Source: Pycnopodia helianthoides (Eukaryota > Echinodermata > Asteroidea > Forcipulatida > Asteriidae). From it: a stretch of 64,000 nt of DNA. Where the stretch lies: the NCBI GenBank assembly GCA_032158295.1, contig CM063246.1, positions 17,829,168 to 17,893,167 of the forward strand, read 5' to 3'. Below the pieces are notes generated by a model, which searched no databases, had not been told where the DNA came from, and worked only from the letters and a program-made list of their open reading frames with translations. Below are positions 11,319 through 26,300 of the stretch, in pieces. The first letter of the stretch is position 1; each line of letters opens with the position of its first letter. The position numbers were made by a program, and so were the translations under genes.

Positions 11319-14300
11319 CTAAACCAATGACAAGAAGGACAACCGGTAACAAAAAAATTGAATAACTCCAAATTTAATTTGAACACTTGAGTAATTTTTA
11401 GTCATATGTTTAAAGGGACTGTGTCGTCATGATCAAAGCAGGCCTGTGGCTGCAAATGGAATGATGAACTCTATGTACGGCCACAGGCCTGCTTTGATCA
11501 TGATGACACAGCCACTTTAACATCTACACTCTAAGCATATCTAACCCTCTGTCAATTCAGAATTCGTAATTAAACAGTAAAGAAACAAACCTCTCAAAGT
11601 GTTCAAATACCCAGGAAAAACAACGTTAATTTGTTTCTTAGGGTTTCCTCACATTCTGTAACACTTTTTTACAAGACCACCATTGCAAGGCCATTTTTAC
11701 AAGAAAAAAACAGTGTGAACAGGAATATTACAAGAAAAAGAAAACAACAATAATAATAATAGTATTTTTATCCCCATGCAAACATTACATCTATTAAACA
11801 TTACAAGAGAAAAATCACAAGGCATGTAGATCTGTGTTAACATGACAATTGAACTGAGCCAGTTCATAGGTAAATAGACCCCTTGCATACATAGACATAA
11901 TAATACCTATAGACGAACAGCACCTATAGAAATCAATATCTGGATACCATAATTTTGACAAACCATGGACAAAATCCATGAAAACAATGTGTAAAGCAAT
12001 GGGCGATTTGGGAGATGATAACAGAAAATATGGTTTTAAGGGTGACAAATTCACCAACAGTCATGGAAACAACGTTAAATCAATAACTAGATACCTTTTC
12101 TCACGTTACTTGTTTGCTGTTTCTCCTCTTTTTTTCTCCAAAATGATAAAAGTAGAAGAAATTATCCTCTGTATCTAGCCAAAGTTTGCGTACCGCCTAT
12201 AGATACAACGTGCTACTGATTTACGCTGTTGTTAATGTGCTTCCAACGCAAGCGAACGCAATATGTGCAGAAGGCGTCTGCAAGGCAGGCCGAAGTGTGG
12301 ATTATTTCCCGAAAATTTAGTTGTAGAATCGACAACTCAACCCCCAACATTTGTAATCGGCCATGGAATGTTCATGAAGTGTTATCTTAAATTTTAAGTT
12401 TAAAATGTGCTTTTCTTCACACATTGAAAACGACATGAAAGCTTAGAAAGTGACAGTCCTGTAGGCCTAGGCCTATTATAACTATTATTATTATAATTAT
12501 TTTGTTTACAATTTTCTTCCAATTTCCTACCCTAAAATCAGCAAAAGTCAATCAAACGACTTTTGTACGACTCCAGTTTCCTTTAACTTAATACTTTGGT
12601 CGAGTCACAATCAGCAGCAGGACAAACTTTACAACAAATAGGCCTTGTCCTCATATCCAGTGGTGATATAATTAATTTTACCTTCCGTAGTGCCTCCGCG
12701 AACAAATCATGTTTTGAAATGAAATGTAATTTATCTGCTTTGCAATTAATTTTTTGTGTGATTTTTTTTAGCTTAGGGATTTCCTAAAATTCATAAATTT
12801 ATTTACGATCCATCAGCGAGTCAATATCTCCTGAAAATTCAGAAAAAAATACATAAAAGTTAGAGTGTTGACTATGGTTTCAGAAAATCAAAAATGTCAG
12901 TTTAGCGCCCCCTGGTGTTCGTCTCTAGGTATTATATGTCTGTGCTTGCATATGACATCACAAGCTCAAACAGTGCCCTCTCTGGGGTCAAAGGAAGACC
13001 TACCATTGGCTGAGAGTTGGCGTGGCGCATACACACGTGCATGTTATCTTTTCTTTTTTACCTCGGCAATGGCGGCCAAAGCATGAGGTCTGTTGAAGGG
13101 TGAGGCATTACAAGGATTCCGAAAAGAAAACCGGAGGAATATAAATAGTACTAAACTCATGAAGTCGATCCAAACTAAACTCAACCGTTAAGCCTACCTC
13201 GTCTTTGGACTGGAACAGTGGTCCTCTCAGCACCTGTGCAGCATTGGGTCGCTGGCAGCAATCACTGTGGGTCAACTCTTCAATAGCCTTGTACTGTCAG
13301 TATCAACCAAAATTGGAAAACAAAGTTGAAAATTGAAAATAAGGTAATCCTTTAAGGCCTAAAATCCATGTGTCCGTATTTTGTATAAATGGAAACACTG
13401 GTTTAGACTAGCACCACTGAACAAAGATATTGACAAAAATAGGGAGACAGCCAACATTAGGGCTAGATACATGTAGCTCAGCTGGAAGAGCACCGGCACG
13501 TCAATTTTTCTTTGTTCAACTCCAAATAAAAAAATGTACGTAAACATAGGAATCAAGAGACACGTTTAAGCAATACGCAAACGGACACATGGATTGTAAG
13601 CCTAATAATGACAACCAAAGGGGGACTATGGTAGCTGGAATGTTCAAATAAACCTTGGCTTGTGGAGGAACAGCTCTTGGCCTTCATAAACAAACAATTT
13701 CTTTTTAGTGAATTTCTTTTGCTCCTTTTTCCTCAAGAAACCATCACTGCATCTTCCTACCTGTTGAGGCCATCTGGTGTGGATCTCCATGGGAACGCGA
13801 CCTCCACGGACATCCATTATCACTCTGGCACGTTCCATTTTTGTCCCGAATGGATGGAACAATTCACATAGGATGATACCTGAACTGTACATGTCCGACT
13901 AGTGAGAGGGGGAAAAAAACAACCAACTTAACTAGTTTAGTTTGGAATGTGTTAATGTTATCATCTTAAAACTCTGCATTTTCAGTGTTTTATAAGTAAC
14001 AAACACTCGCCAAACTGTATTCTAAGTAGCACATCAGGATCAATCAACTCACCTACAAGTTCAAGTTCATTACGTACTGACCAGAATAACCTGATGTCAT
14101 CGCCAGAGCAAAACTTGTGTGTCAGTTTCCCTATGTGTTAGTGTGTAATGCCCATTTAAGGCAACGCACGTGCATTAAAGTATCTCCACATGCAATTTTG
14201 ACAAATTGGCAGAATAGCAGATGTTTCTTTCCTTGATTGTTTTAATAGAAATACAAGTTGGGAGGCTAATCATCCTTACTCGTGCCTGAAAAGCTGATTT

Positions 14301-17300
14301 GTGAAGGGCGCAGCTGCAACATGGATGAGTGGCAGGCATGCAAAAGGCGCCTTTGGCAGCCAGCCATATAGACCCATATATGACCACGAAGAACATCCAG
14401 AGAGTGACAGTGTGGAATCCGGAGGGCCCGGAGAAAACCCTTCATGGCACAGGAGAGAACCAACGCACGACTCTGCTCACATATGGCCCTCGCTGGAAAT
14501 CGAACCCAGGGCAACAGTGGTGAGAGGCGAGCTATTTAAAGCACTAGCCACCCATGAGACTGCAGTGAGTACAAGTTTGTTGAAATGATGATACTGACTA
14601 ACAATAATAACAACTAGTTCTTTTATAGCGCATTTTGCATTAACGCCGTATTAATGTGCTTTACATTAGTGCCCTGGGCCCAATTTCATGGCTCTGCTTC
14701 TTACCGCTTATTTCTGCGCTTAGGTATCTTAGAATTATGTGCTACAAGGGCTCCGTAAGCGCAGAATTCCGCGGTAAGCAGAGCCATGAAATTGGGCCCT
14801 GGTCATTGGGCCAATAGCATTCCTGTAATCTTTCTCAGTTCTCTGAGGAGTATACAGCCCAAGGCAGTCGATCATGGCACTCCAAAGGCTTGTTCAAACA
14901 CAGTAGCAACCGCCACCCTTGCAGGTACCCGTTTATACCCCTGGGTGAACAGAAGCAGTTACATACAGTAAAGCATCTTGCTCAACGACACAAGTGTCAT
15001 GACCGGGATTCAAACCCACACCCCGATGACTTAACCACCAGAACTTGAATCCGACGCTCTAAACTGATCGACCATGTCACCCTGCGACTACAGGGTGCCA
15101 AATCAAATTAACCCATAAAGTAGACTTTGAAAATAGACCAGCTATGCTGTTTTTCTCCTATGTGATGAAACTGAGACTATCAGAGGATAAGTCTGGCCCC
15201 CATTACTGGTTATCAGTGTGATGACTATACCAGAATACAGGGCACCCAGTAACACAGGTGGCCACTTACCTTAAAATCACACTTGGTCCCTCTAAGCTGC
15301 TCTGGTGAAGCATAAGTTGTTGTACCAACATTAGCTGTATGACTCTTTCGGTCAAATTTGTCTATTAAAAGAAAATAATAATATTAAAATTTTTTATCAA
15401 GTGGCAGGCAAACAGGGATGAGACTTGACAAAGTTGAAAATTCCTGTGTGATGGTTCGCAGGCCTGGGTTGCCCCTTTTCCTTGACCTGGAACCGCCCAA
15501 ATGCTACAGTGCAGGGGGTTTACAGACTATGCGCATCACCAGAAATATAAAATAAAAGTACAGGTTTGAACACAATGTAGACTGTATCTTTTTCCTTTTG
15601 GTGTTTGCTTAACTTCTTTAAAGAAAATTTAAAGGCTCAAGGAAATGTTGGAGAATATCCTGAAATCAGGAAAAAATTCTAAGAAATCACATGCCTGATT
15701 TAACCATTCAGTTCTTATTCTTAATTTTCTAGTGAGAACAGTTATGAACCTCATATTGATCTGTGTGCTTGTAATGCCCTCATTTGAATCACCGTTATTC
15801 AGTTCATCAATCTAACAAGGTCTATACAAAATAATGAAAATAACTAATTAAATAAAAGTCAACAATTCTCAAGTCAGGATTAACAATATTATAGTGTGCA
15901 GACTATTTTCCAGGTTTTTCTTTGTATTCACCCTCTTGCTGTCTGACCATTCAATACCATTCACTGTGGTTTTGAATGATAGATAAACTATGCCAGCCTG
16001 CAATATGATACCATGAGGGAATGCATGTACACAGTACAGTTAGTTCTGTGCACAATTGTGCCACCGTACACAACCTTGGCAGTCGAATGGTTTCAAATGG
16101 TTGGTCAACTCACTGGAAAATGTTGCCAAGAGTCACTGAGAGTAAGAGGGTTAATATGCCAGTATGGAAGTTAGATGTTCTTATGACCAGGCAAGCAATG
16201 TCGACACCTTGCATGCCGAGATCGCCAAGGTCAAACAATGTTAACAAGCATACACACCACGCACAGCTGCCAACCAATGGCAGGTGTTAACTACAATCCC
16301 GGCCAAAATGCTTGGGCCACCCGTTCCTATAACGTTACAATAACCATACAATAACCATTCCCTGTCTCACAATAAACATTCTCTCCCCCGTCCCCCGTCC
16401 CCCGCTCAATGTTGTCTGGAACGCAGAAGACCGTGCAACAATGTGATTCAACATTGAAAGGGGGCAGGGGGGCCCAACGAGATATGGCCGGGATTGCCTC
16501 TGAAATTTTTTAAGCGTGAATTTTTTGGTTAAACATTACAAAATAAGGCTTTAAAATGACTATGAATGTCCAAAGACAGTGATTGCCATTCATCGCTGAG
16601 TAGGGCGTTAAAACAAAATTCAAATCAGCAAGGATGATTTTGTGGGGGGGGGGGGCAGACTAAGAATGTTCAGAGACAGCCAATGTTCATGTATTGCTGA
16701 AAACGGCGTTAATACACAATTCGAAGCAGTGAGGATGTTTTTGTCGGGGAGGGGGGGGGGCTGACTGTGATTGTGCTTTGACAGTAAATGACTATTTCTT
16801 GCCGAGTAGAGCGTTTGAACACAAAAGAACACACAGGCAACATTTTTGTTGTTGAAATGTGTGTAATTTTTTTGTTGGGGGATGGTATTATGTTGTGAGC
16901 ATTAATACAAATTAAGTAATAAGAGAATAGAAACAATGGGATTGAAAAATGAAAGAATGGTTATAAGCAATGAACATTCATTGTTTGTCGAGGAAGGTGA
17001 TAAAAATAAGAGAAAAAAAAACACGAGCATTTTGTCTCTCCTGAACTCCATTTAGGTTCAAGACATTTGACTTGTTAAGCGTATCTCTTAACCATTACAC
17101 CATTCATAGACTTACACCATTCATAGACTTGATTTCAAGTCTGAGATTGCGGTTATTCCTCTGTATCAGGCACGAGAAACGCCCCCACAGATAAGCTATC
17201 ATGGGCCAATATAACAATGTGCGCTATTTGGCCCAATAATGTATTGGCTATCAAGTAGACTAAAAGCCACGATCGCAGGCTTGAAACCAAGTCTACACGG

Positions 17301-20300
17301 TTCACCGTAGTAGAGTAAATAAAGAGATTTCATAAATTTCTTTTCTATTTTGGTTTTGAGGGTTAACCGTTTGATTTTCTGCCAAATAACCGAATGAGGT
17401 GGTTCAAAAGAATATGAACAGGTTATGTGTTGTTTGTGCACTGTAATGCCCTTTTCGTGTTGAACAAAAACCTTTTTCACGTAAGTTACAAGCAAACATG
17501 CCATGGTGAATCGTGTGGTGAACCGTCAGACATGCGTGATCTGTCCACACATTTGGCGGGTACTGACGGGTCATCTTCTTGGCGAACCCCACCCCTCGAA
17601 AGTCTTTTTCGCCCACCTCGGCCACGGTGACACCGGTGAACTTGCCATTCATGTTTACAATTCCGCTGAACAGAACTACGGGATACATTGCACGTTGCCG
17701 CTATTTCTCTCTGTGATTTTCCGCTCTTCCGCAAAAGACGAATATATGCACGATTTTCGTTCGAAATTAAGCCACGAAACACCATGTTGTAAATTGGCTC
17801 TTGCTTTCTATAACTATGTATCAAATGCTTTGCTTCACTTATGAATTGTCTCTGATCCACCAAAGATTGGAGTATATCTGTGTGCAGTCAACTCCGCAAA
17901 ATCAACTAAAGGAACTTTCAGACAATCCCGCGCAAAATGCTTGGGCCACCCATTCCCAACGCTACAATAAACATTCACTGTCGACATCCCCTGACAATAA
18001 ACATTCTCTCCCCGTCGTCCGCCCCCCCCCCCCCCACAAAAAACATCCTTGCTGTTTTGTAACGCCTTACTCAGCAGTAAACGGACATTCAGTGTCTATG
18101 GACATTCATAGTCTTTTTAAAGCCTTATTTTGTAATAAGAAATTCAAAAATCACGCTGAAAGAATTTCAGACAATCCCGGCCAAAATGCTTGGGCCACCC
18201 GTTCCTATAACGTTACAATAACCATACAATAACCATTCCCTGTCTCACAATAAACATTCTCTCCCCCGTCCCCCGTCCCCCCGCTCAATGTTGTCTGGAA
18301 CGCAGAAGACCGTGCAACAATGTGATTCAACATTGAAAGGGGGCGGGGGGGCCCAACGAGATATGGCCGGGATTGTAGACTGGTCCCCTGTCTATATCTG
18401 CAAGGATAAAGACAGGCACTGGTCTTACAGGCCAAATTTTTTCACTGGAAAGACCTGCAGTGAGACGTTGGCTCTCAATTTCTGCATTATGATTGGTTCG
18501 TTCTGAAGTGACGTACTTTGTCAGCTACCGACTTTTGATCGTCTGCTTCATGCACATGTGCATAATGTTTGTTCATGTATGTAATGTTGTTTTATTCATT
18601 ATGTAATACGTGTATGTGTACGTGTGCAGAAATCTTTTTGTGTGAATGGGATGCAAGGTCAAAGGTACATCCGGCAGGATTCTGCCAGGCACGCGAGGCC
18701 GGTATGTGGAATTATTCACTAGCCTCCAAGTGTGACGTCCAGTGTTCAGGCTAGGTGTTTAATTCCTTTGACCTCAGCGAGGGCGCTGTTTGAGCTTGTG
18801 ATGTCTTATGCAAGGGGTTTCTAATCAAAAATAGCTTGATAAAAATGCCTCATTTCTGCAACAAGGTTGCACATATTTGCACCGACAAAAGTGATTAAGG
18901 GAAAAAAAGTTGTATCCAAAACCATCCACCTTGTATTAATAGACCCCTTGCAGTGGGTGCCATCACTGGAGTAAAACAATGGAGATGAGAACGTGCGCAT
19001 GTGTATGCGCCACACAATGAGAGGTCTTCCTTAGACCCAACAGAGGGCGCTGTTTGTACTTGTGACATCATATGCAAGGGGGTCTTTTTATTTGTAAAAG
19101 GTACAACTGACCAATGATGGGCAAGAACCATTGTTCTCTGCAAACCTTGAACAAAAACACACTGAATAGAAAAGACACTCACCCCATTGTCCGTATTTAT
19201 GATTTTCTGCATCATTCTGGTTCATGCCCTCCAGCACAAAACCTTCTTTTGCGAGACCGAAGTCGCCGATAAGTACTTTCAAATCCCTTCCAGTACTGTC
19301 CAGGAAAATATTCTTTGGCTGCAAAGTTGAAAGGAGTGTTCGGAAATAAGGTGCCTGCCTTTTCGTCAAAAACTAACGCAAAAAATCTACTTCACTCAGA
19401 ACACTGCTTATAAAAAAATATATATATACTCATTACTGAGGAAACACTAGATCAGCGTACTATTATTATTATAATTTCTGGCAACAACGCCCCAAAAGCA
19501 AACAGTTTTTTTTTAAATTAGGAAGCCTCAGGAATTATGTAGACAAGGGCGCTTGCAATGAGCCGAAAACACAGAGGTAAGCCCCTTCTCTTCCTATTCT
19601 ACATGGAGTATAATGTTATCGGTTTGTTAAAAATGCTAACATGGTTGCCAAAAAGGCCAAATTGTGGAGCCATACAACAGGCCTATACGTTGAATTAAAA
19701 CATTAAAATATTGAAAATTCACACTACTACACAAGGAAACACATTTCACATTTTTAAACACAAAACCTAGGTACAGTGTGAAAAGAGCATAAAAAACAAG
19801 ACCAGCCAGTTAGTTGGTAAGACATAAAAAACTACAAATAAAAGGCTAACATTTGCAATTTAAAAGCAGACTTGTTAATTTGGAAATACAGCTGTTGTTA
19901 TACATGTATCTGCTGGTCAGTATTTCTTACGTTGTTGTTCGTATTAGGAGGAAGCCAATCTTGGAGACTACTGGAATTAGTACACGTACTATCCAAAGGA
20001 CAAAGCAACTAGGGTAAAATATCTTGCTCGAGAACACAAATTTGCTTAAACAGATTTGATAAAACTGCCCCATGTTGAGTGGAAATGTTGCTTATTTTGG
20101 TAAATTTACAAATTTACATAAGATCAATTGTATAATAGTAATAATATTAATAATAATAATGTAGTCTTATACACCAATAACGAACTCAAGACGCCTGAAC
20201 AAATAGACAAGACTTATTAAGACAGAGTTTCAATTTTTTTTAAATTATGATACCAATTTATGTAGGACCTTACAAGGGTTTACAAGGTGCTGCGGTGCAT

Positions 20301-23300
20301 TCAGCAGCCACTGCCAGAAGCATCGGGGTGAACCCCTTCTCTTAGCGATAAGTGTAACTGGGTCCTTTTACGTGCATTACACAACATACATGTACTGTAC
20401 CTATAGCTTTACGTCCCACCCGAAAGACGAAGCAATAAAGGTTTAGTGTCTCGATTAGGGACACAAGTGTCGAGACTGAGACTCCAACCCACACTCTGCT
20501 ATTCAGAAACACCAGAGCTTGACTCCGGTGCTCTTAGCGGCTCGGCCATGACAGGCCAAAACATGAAGTGTTTGGTAATACATGTAAGGCTGTTTACCTT
20601 AAGATCCCTGTGTATAACTTTTTTGGAGTGAATGTACTCAACCCCACGCAGAATCTGCTCAAAGATGTCCATGTTCTCATATTGATTAACCAAACTAAAA
20701 GAATCTGCAAGAGAATCACAAATTTTATGGAAAAAACACAAAAAGGTAACAACTGAGAAATCTTACAAAAGTACAAACAGAAATACAATCAGGTTTATTA
20801 TGCATGTATGGTGAAAAGCAAAAAAGAGGAATGAAGAATACAAACTGACTGAAAATAAAGCAAAGGGGGAGAAAATCCAATATCATAAGCTCAATGCTAC
20901 AACATCTTATACAAAATTGTATGCCTACAGTATGTAAGTCAAAGTACTGGTTTCGCATACTTTGAATGAAGTTTACTCAATCATGGTTAGGACATTTTTG
21001 AGGAGCAGAAAGGTTAGAATTCAAACTACGTGTACATTAATCTTGAGGGGAATACTTACTCAGTGCCTTCTCGTCCACCATGTTCCTCTGGTGGAGCCAG
21101 TCTGCCAAGGTGTGTGAGCACAGCTGCATCTGAATGTGTAGAATCACATGGAAGCCCGGGAAAGGTAGGCTAGGTTCCAGACTCAGTGTTCTCGTCCCGA
21201 CCTGGGCATTGGGTTCTATACCGTCCTGACTCTTGGAGCGATGGCGTGTCCGCGGTCGATCGCGTTTTGGTTTTGTCTGCTCATCGAGCGCCTCTTCCAT
21301 GTCCAAATTGATGATTTTTGCCGAGGGTTTGACCGCGGGCGGCTCAAAACTAAATTGGTCGTAAGGAATCAAGGATTTGTCTTTGAATTATGTAGTTGCT
21401 GTTATCTGTTTTGTTTGTAAGCCGTTGATGTTTGCCGTTCATAATGGCTGCACTTGACTGGCTGCTATCAGAACTAATTTCTTGGTCGCTGATTTCATTT
21501 GGAACCGTCTCAGTCATACCGAAGGTGTAGTCATTAAAGTTACTTTGGTAATCGCTGGGACTCTCTTCAAAGTGTATCGATAGATCATCATACTCTACTT
21601 CCAGATCCAAAAGATTTGTGTTAGTTTCTGTGGAAGAGCCATAGTTTTCCTGCATTTCTGTGATTTTGACCTCCGACTGGTTTGTCTGCCGAGTGGATTG
21701 ATAATTGAGTAAACCAACTCTTCAGTCGTCACGCGAGTAGAAGTACATGTAACTGCTTGACTGGTGACCTTGTTGGAAGTTGATGTTGTGCAGGACCGTG
21801 AGGAGCAGTACGTCGTTGAGGACACTGATACCGACGTGTTAGTTTCCGAGACCAGTAAATTATCACCGTCATTGAAAGACATATCAAGAAGCTTCGGAGT
21901 GACCGGTGAGTTCGCAATAGTACTGGATGAATCACTTGGACTTCTGGCAATTTTAACGGGAGGGCTGCTCATTTGGGCCGTGTCGGGTCAGGCACTTTCA
22001 TGCTTTCCGCCACTCTTCCTGTAGAGGATTGTTCATTGTCCAGTCCTTCAGAAAAACTTTGTTTCTGTCTTGTGATGAGCTCTCGGGTTCACTGGAACTT
22101 CTTGGGCTGAAATTTTGTTTTAGAAAAAACATGGCATAATCTTAGTGATAACTCAAACCTGCTCTGCCAAAACCCCAAAACTTCTTGGCATTTACCATGA
22201 TGTGAAACAGCCAGGAAAAGGTCAAACATTGACCCCAGGGACCAATTTTAATGTCACAGTATTGAACATTTCTCTAGATTCTGATGCAAAAACTCATTAC
22301 GGGAACACTGTGAATTTTCATAATCAATGCCAAAATCTCACTTTTGAAAACTGAGCCAAAGTTAAGGGTTTCACCAGGGCCAGTCACAATTTGTTGAAAC
22401 ATTGCTTTGTTTTTCGGTCCAAACAAAAAATAGCTACAGCAACTGGATGTAACTTGTGCCCCTCCCCCTTCCAATCTATCAGTTTCAATGGGTTTTAGGG
22501 TTTTGCAGGAGCCAGTCACAATTTGTCAAAACAATTTGCTTGTTTTTCCGTCCAACCCCTCCACAAAAAAAGAGCTACAACAACTGGACGGAACTTGTAC
22601 CCCTACCTCCAATCCACCAATGGGGACCGCAGTTTTTTGTTTGTAGGATGATTGGTGCATGCATATACCAATGTTCCGACAAAGCAGGGAGTCAAGTTGA
22701 GATCCACAGGCAGGGAAAGATACAACCAAGCCAACCTGACCCAAGCTGTCCTTCTGTGGCAGCCGACCAAATACATACTATGTTTCCTGAGTAAAGAAAC
22801 CCATTAATTCTGAGTTCACCTTTCACTAGAGGAGGGCATTATACACTTCAGACCTCTCCGTTTACTTTCTTGGTAGTTGCTTGCAATCATTGGCTCGGGT
22901 TCGATCCAGGACGTGTTATAGCCAACTACGTTGGGATGTTTCAGACAGGCTAATACCTCCACTTCTTTCAGCAACTGCATTTCGAGAAAATAATGCAAAG
23001 AGCGCTTTATTTTGTCATTCTAGCAGTGTATTAAATGCATACATATGTAGCTTCTTAAGAGTCTACCAAACAACATGATGATGTTAGACAAGATAAGGTT
23101 GAGTGTACATGTTATGACTTGCAACAGCAAACTTATGGCAGGCCTGGATTTATACAAAGGCCACGGACGCCAGCCATGGCCTCTGTTGGTAGAGTGCCGG
23201 CACGTTAATCCGGAGGTCTTTGGCTCAAATCCCGCTCTAGTAAATTATTTGTCTTTGTTCAACCCCAAATAATAATAATTTCTATCCCTTTTTCTAACCG

Positions 23301-26300
23301 ATGACATCTCAAAACATACACTTACTTTGCATGAATGATCCCAGTTTTTATGCTTCAGTCTGATCTTCTTAATGGCATAATAATGCCTATCAAGATTGCA
23401 GCGTACCTGGTTAGACAAAACAAAGTTAACATGAAAACACTAAATTTGTTCTAATAATAACGGCTCTTATACATGTATAGCACAACTCCAAAGAAATTAC
23501 CATTGCACTTTGAACATTATTACCCCTGGTCACTGGGCCATTTATTTCATTCCGTAAAACCGTCTCAGCTCCCTTGGGAGTATACAGCCTGTGCTGCCAA
23601 GTATGTAGCGCACCAAGGAAGTCAGAGGACATTCATTTCACTCATTTTTAAACTAACCTAACTAACCAAGTCCTTGCTGGGGAGACAAATAATTCCTAAT
23701 GTGGTACCCATTTCGAAAAACGCATTTGCTATCTTAAAAATTGAGTTGGGAACAAGACCACTGGGTTGAGCATGCTATCACATACATCGCAAGAACATAA
23801 TACTAACATTTTGCACATGCAAGTACAGACTAAAAATGTGAATTTACAATAATTTTCTGGGTGTTTTTTTCATCTGTTTGTTTATGTCAGTATAAAATAA
23901 TTTGGGTTGAAGAAGTCAACCAACTTTGCCAGTTGAGCTGAATTTGTCAGGATTTTTCTCTGTAGGTATAAACCCCCTGCACAACGCGCAGCGTACTCAC
24001 ATGTGCCTATCCTGGGTGTCATTTTGGGTGTCAAAATCGTATACAAACATGCACAAAAGAGAGTTGACACCCAAAATTACGCGCATTGTTCGGAGGCGCG
24101 TTCTGTGTTGTGTAAGGGGTCTATATAAATCAATAGCTTGCATAACGCGATACGCTACAGATACGCTGAGGTCACGCGCACGTTTTTACGCACAGAGAAC
24201 AGCTATCGTCCAATGATCTGGCTCCTTTTTGAGAGTGTGACGTCATATGCAATGGGTCTATATGGGTGCATGTTTTTTAAAAATTTATACACAACTCCAA
24301 AGCTTTCCTCAGCACAAAACTTAGACTTCTGCATGCATTGCGACAGGCATCTATGAACAGGACAGAGCAAACTTTTGGCTGTGTACTATTTTGTGAAACA
24401 CCTACTCGTTGACCAACTCAGCACCAGTCATCTTGCTGTTCTGTGGGATAAACTGACCTTGTAGACTTGACCAAAGCCTCCCTTGCCTAGTGTGTGTATT
24501 TCCTTGAACTCTCTCTGGTAGCGAGTCTCGTGTCTGAAGATAATATCCTCCGGCGGTGTCTTGGGTTCACGGTTGATATTTTGTATTTGAAGGAATACGG
24601 CAGTCCGTTCACGTTCTGTGGCTGGCAGTGATCGAAAGCAAACCTGTGAAACGGGCCATGTATTGTTATCTACCAGGGACTCATTAAAAAAAAAGCAATT
24701 GAAAGAAATCCCAACCTAAGTAAATCATGATCTTGAAAATAGGGTGTCCGATTCACAATACAGTGCACCCTCTACAGTTTACCATGGAAAGGCCATTTTC
24801 CCAACAATCGTAACTTGGCACCGTAGGGGCCATTTGAGACCTTCAAATTGCTGACATGAATGTGAAAAACATGCACCAGTCTCACGAAAAATACCATACA
24901 AGAAAATGCTTCTCTGCAAAACACAATTTTTTTTAAACAATTGTGGTCATGCAGTGGCGCTGTTAGATTACTAAAAAAACAGGTTGACCTTTAACACCCA
25001 CTATGAAAATGACCTCTCCTGGGAAAACTGTCAAGGGCGCAATGTACATTGTTAAAACTTCAAAAACAGGATATCTCATTTCAAATATCTTCACATGTAA
25101 ATGACAGCTAAACAAGTAGCCTTGATTGCAAGGCTGTGTAATAGTTTGCTTACTATAAAGCTAAAAATGTGCATAACCACAGCCGCACGCGAATGCGATG
25201 CCCGAATGCAATGCATCTCCTGTTCCGGTCCCCCCAATTGTCTTTAAACAGCACACCACGCTCTCACACCCAAGGAAGCACACAAACGCTCGTTTCCACA
25301 ATACCACACACACCGCTATTCCACACACCGCTATCGCCCACAATCCTAGCCCGTGAGCTGTCAGGCTCACAGCCTTGACGATCTTGTACACTTCCGGGTC
25401 TTGCGGTTATGGTAACAAGTGCGCTCTTTGCGTATCCACTCACCCCCCCCCCCCCCATTTTCCACGGATTTGCTGAGAAAAACAATGAAACACATAAGAC
25501 CCGGAAGTGTACAAGATCGTCAAGGCTGTGAGCCTGATGGCTCACGGGCTAGGATTGTGGGCGATAGCGGGTGGGGGCTGTGTACAGGCGCTGTGTGTGT
25601 GTATGGTGAGAGTGCGGTGTGTTATCTTTTTTAGATTCAGTCGGGGGACTGGGGTTGTATGGCATTCGGCGGCTGAGATTTTAGTATCCTTGCTCTATGG
25701 TTTTAGGCGGAGTACTTATCTACACAGCCTTGATATCAAGCTTACTAAACAGGGTGCCCAAATTGAAAACGCAGCTGTTGGCACGACACCCCTCCTCTGG
25801 CTTTATAAAACCTCTTTGAGATGAGATCTCTTTGACAACATAAATTTTCTTTTTTTTTAAGCGAAGTTTAACGCTTTCATGAAAATTCACAAACCTCTGA
25901 ATCAATGTCCTGGACAACCTGTAAGCAATTCTGAAACATGGCTGTGAAGGCATTCGTGTAGGCTACACGAACAGAGCTGAACATGTCCCTCTTCTCCTGG
26001 GGTGGCAGTAGCTTGAGTAGAAACATTGAGAGACCATTAGAAGGACAAATGGAAAGAATCTCAACGAAAATGTAGCGATATTCCACACCTAACACAAAGT
26101 TTTCCCTGAACTTTGTCAGTGACTAGCGAACACTGGACCAGATAGCTTGTCAATCAACTACATGCAGTCCACCAGCTTTATCACTGGTCCCCATTTCACA
26201 TTAAGTAGTGATGCTATTTAACACTGAACTAGCCAGCCAGACCCACGTGGAGAGAATTGTGACTGGTCCTCAGGTGTTGGACACTCATTATTTCGACAGA

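Noticed and set aside
13470..13540. tRNA-like TAGCTCAGCTGGAAGAGCAC
   Set aside because: Only the A-box half is present; it is a SINE fragment.
14301..14588. 95-residue plus-strand ORF as a gene
   Set aside because: It lies within an EIF2AK1 intron, has no recognisable domain, and looks like part of a dispersed repeat with tRNA-like CGAACCCAGG.
25507..25824. 105-residue plus-strand ORF
   Set aside because: It is formed by one arm of the 25326-25571 hairpin; the matching minus-strand ORF comes from the other arm.
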